This document shows positions 6,300 through 6,434 of a stretch of DNA of 6,434 bases, piece by piece. Source of the stretch: Vulcanimicrobiota bacterium (GTDB taxonomy: Bacteria > Vulcanimicrobiota > Vulcanimicrobiia > Vulcanimicrobiales > Vulcanimicrobiaceae); the NCBI GenBank assembly GCA_030038335.1, contig JASHPC010000102.1, positions 1-6,434 of the forward strand. Direction: 5' to 3'. The position numbers and the translations under genes are program-made. The notes under the pieces were generated by a model that saw only the letters and a program-made list of their open reading frames with translations, was not told where the DNA came from and searched no databases. How positions within the stretch are numbered: position 1 is the first letter of the stretch; every line of letters starts with the position of its first letter.

Positions 6300-6434
6300 C
6301 TCGATATCGTCGTCATACGCCGCGATCCCGATCGCGTGCGACGGTCACTCTCCCGTCGCGGCCTCGATCCGTCGGTGGTCGACGAGGTTCTGCGTCTCGA
6401 TGCGGAGTACCGCTCCGCACTCTCCCGGCTCGAA
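6297..6434 (+). CDS. serS: Seryl-tRNA synthetase (N-terminal part, cut by window end)
   Basis: SerRS charges tRNA-Ser (and tRNA-Sec) with serine. Only 46 codons are present, running open to the window end. They begin MLDIVVIRRDPDRVRRSL and continue through SRRGLD and VLRLDAEYRSAL. This is the standard start of bacterial SerRS (MLD-x-IR-x-xP-x-x-V), leading into the long antiparallel coiled-coil arm that holds the tRNA-Ser variable arm. The catalytic domain lies outside the window. The gene diverges from moeA, and the two start codons overlap in the tetramer CATG. No obvious Shine-Dalgarno precedes the ATG, so the leader and promoter would have to lie within moeA. The identification rests on N-terminal pattern alone, but that pattern is characteristic. 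Confidence 0.88.
   Translation, partial: MLDIVVIRRDPDRVRRSLSRRGLDPSVVDEVLRLDAEYRSALSRLE

Noticed and set aside
6299..6340. Possible moeA promoter (TATGAC-like -10) inside serS
   Set aside because: No -35 element at a suitable distance, and it lies too close to the start codon to be convincing.
1..6434. Search for tRNA, tmRNA, CRISPR, insertion sequences, terminators and riboswitches
   Set aside because: No direct repeat array, transposase, tRNA-like fold or U-tract hairpin was seen. Nearly every base is within one of nine coding genes.

Overview
The window is an ordinary, gene-dense stretch of a bacterial chromosome (roughly 60% G+C). Eight genes lie head to tail on the minus strand, and one gene start lies on the plus strand at the right edge. 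Nothing points to phage, plasmid, transposon or CRISPR. The lineage cannot be fixed from the sequence. The tilS-hpt-ftsH order is widespread in bacteria. The G+C content, GTG start of ftsH, short TilS and mixed operon fit many high-GC groups, including poorly cultured phyla. That part is inference.

Reading the minus strand in the direction of transcription, right to left: moeA (molybdenum cofactor synthesis, 6298-5087), a HisC-like aminotransferase (5090-3981), a calcineurin-like metallophosphoesterase (3984-3259), a PaaI-like hotdog thioesterase (3262-2813), smpB (trans-translation, 2810-2319), tilS (tRNA-Ile lysidinylation, 2312-1428), hpt (purine salvage, 1431-853) and ftsH (membrane AAA+ protease, starting with GTG at 846 and cut off by the window start). 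Diverging from moeA, the first 46 codons of serS (seryl-tRNA synthetase) run from 6297 to the end of the window.

Packing is extreme. Four of the seven junctions are 4-bp ATGA stop/start overlaps and the other three are gaps of 2, 6 and 6 nt. There is no room for an internal terminator, and no intergenic stretch exceeds 6 nt. The eight genes therefore look like one transcription unit with translational coupling, although promoters inside coding sequence cannot be excluded. The start codons of moeA and serS share bases (CATG at 6296-6299), so any promoter and leader of each must lie within the other gene.

Functionally the downstream half is a quality-control and growth block: SmpB rescues stalled ribosomes, TilS makes the AUA-reading tRNA, Hpt salvages purines and FtsH degrades damaged or tagged proteins. 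The upstream half (MoeA, aminotransferase, phosphoesterase, thioesterase) is metabolic with no obvious single pathway. I found no convincing new system. The items most worth a second look are the overlapping divergent start codons, the divergent HisC-like enzyme, an Asn in the PRPP loop of Hpt, the coupled phosphoesterase-thioesterase pair, and an excess of CGATCG palindromes.
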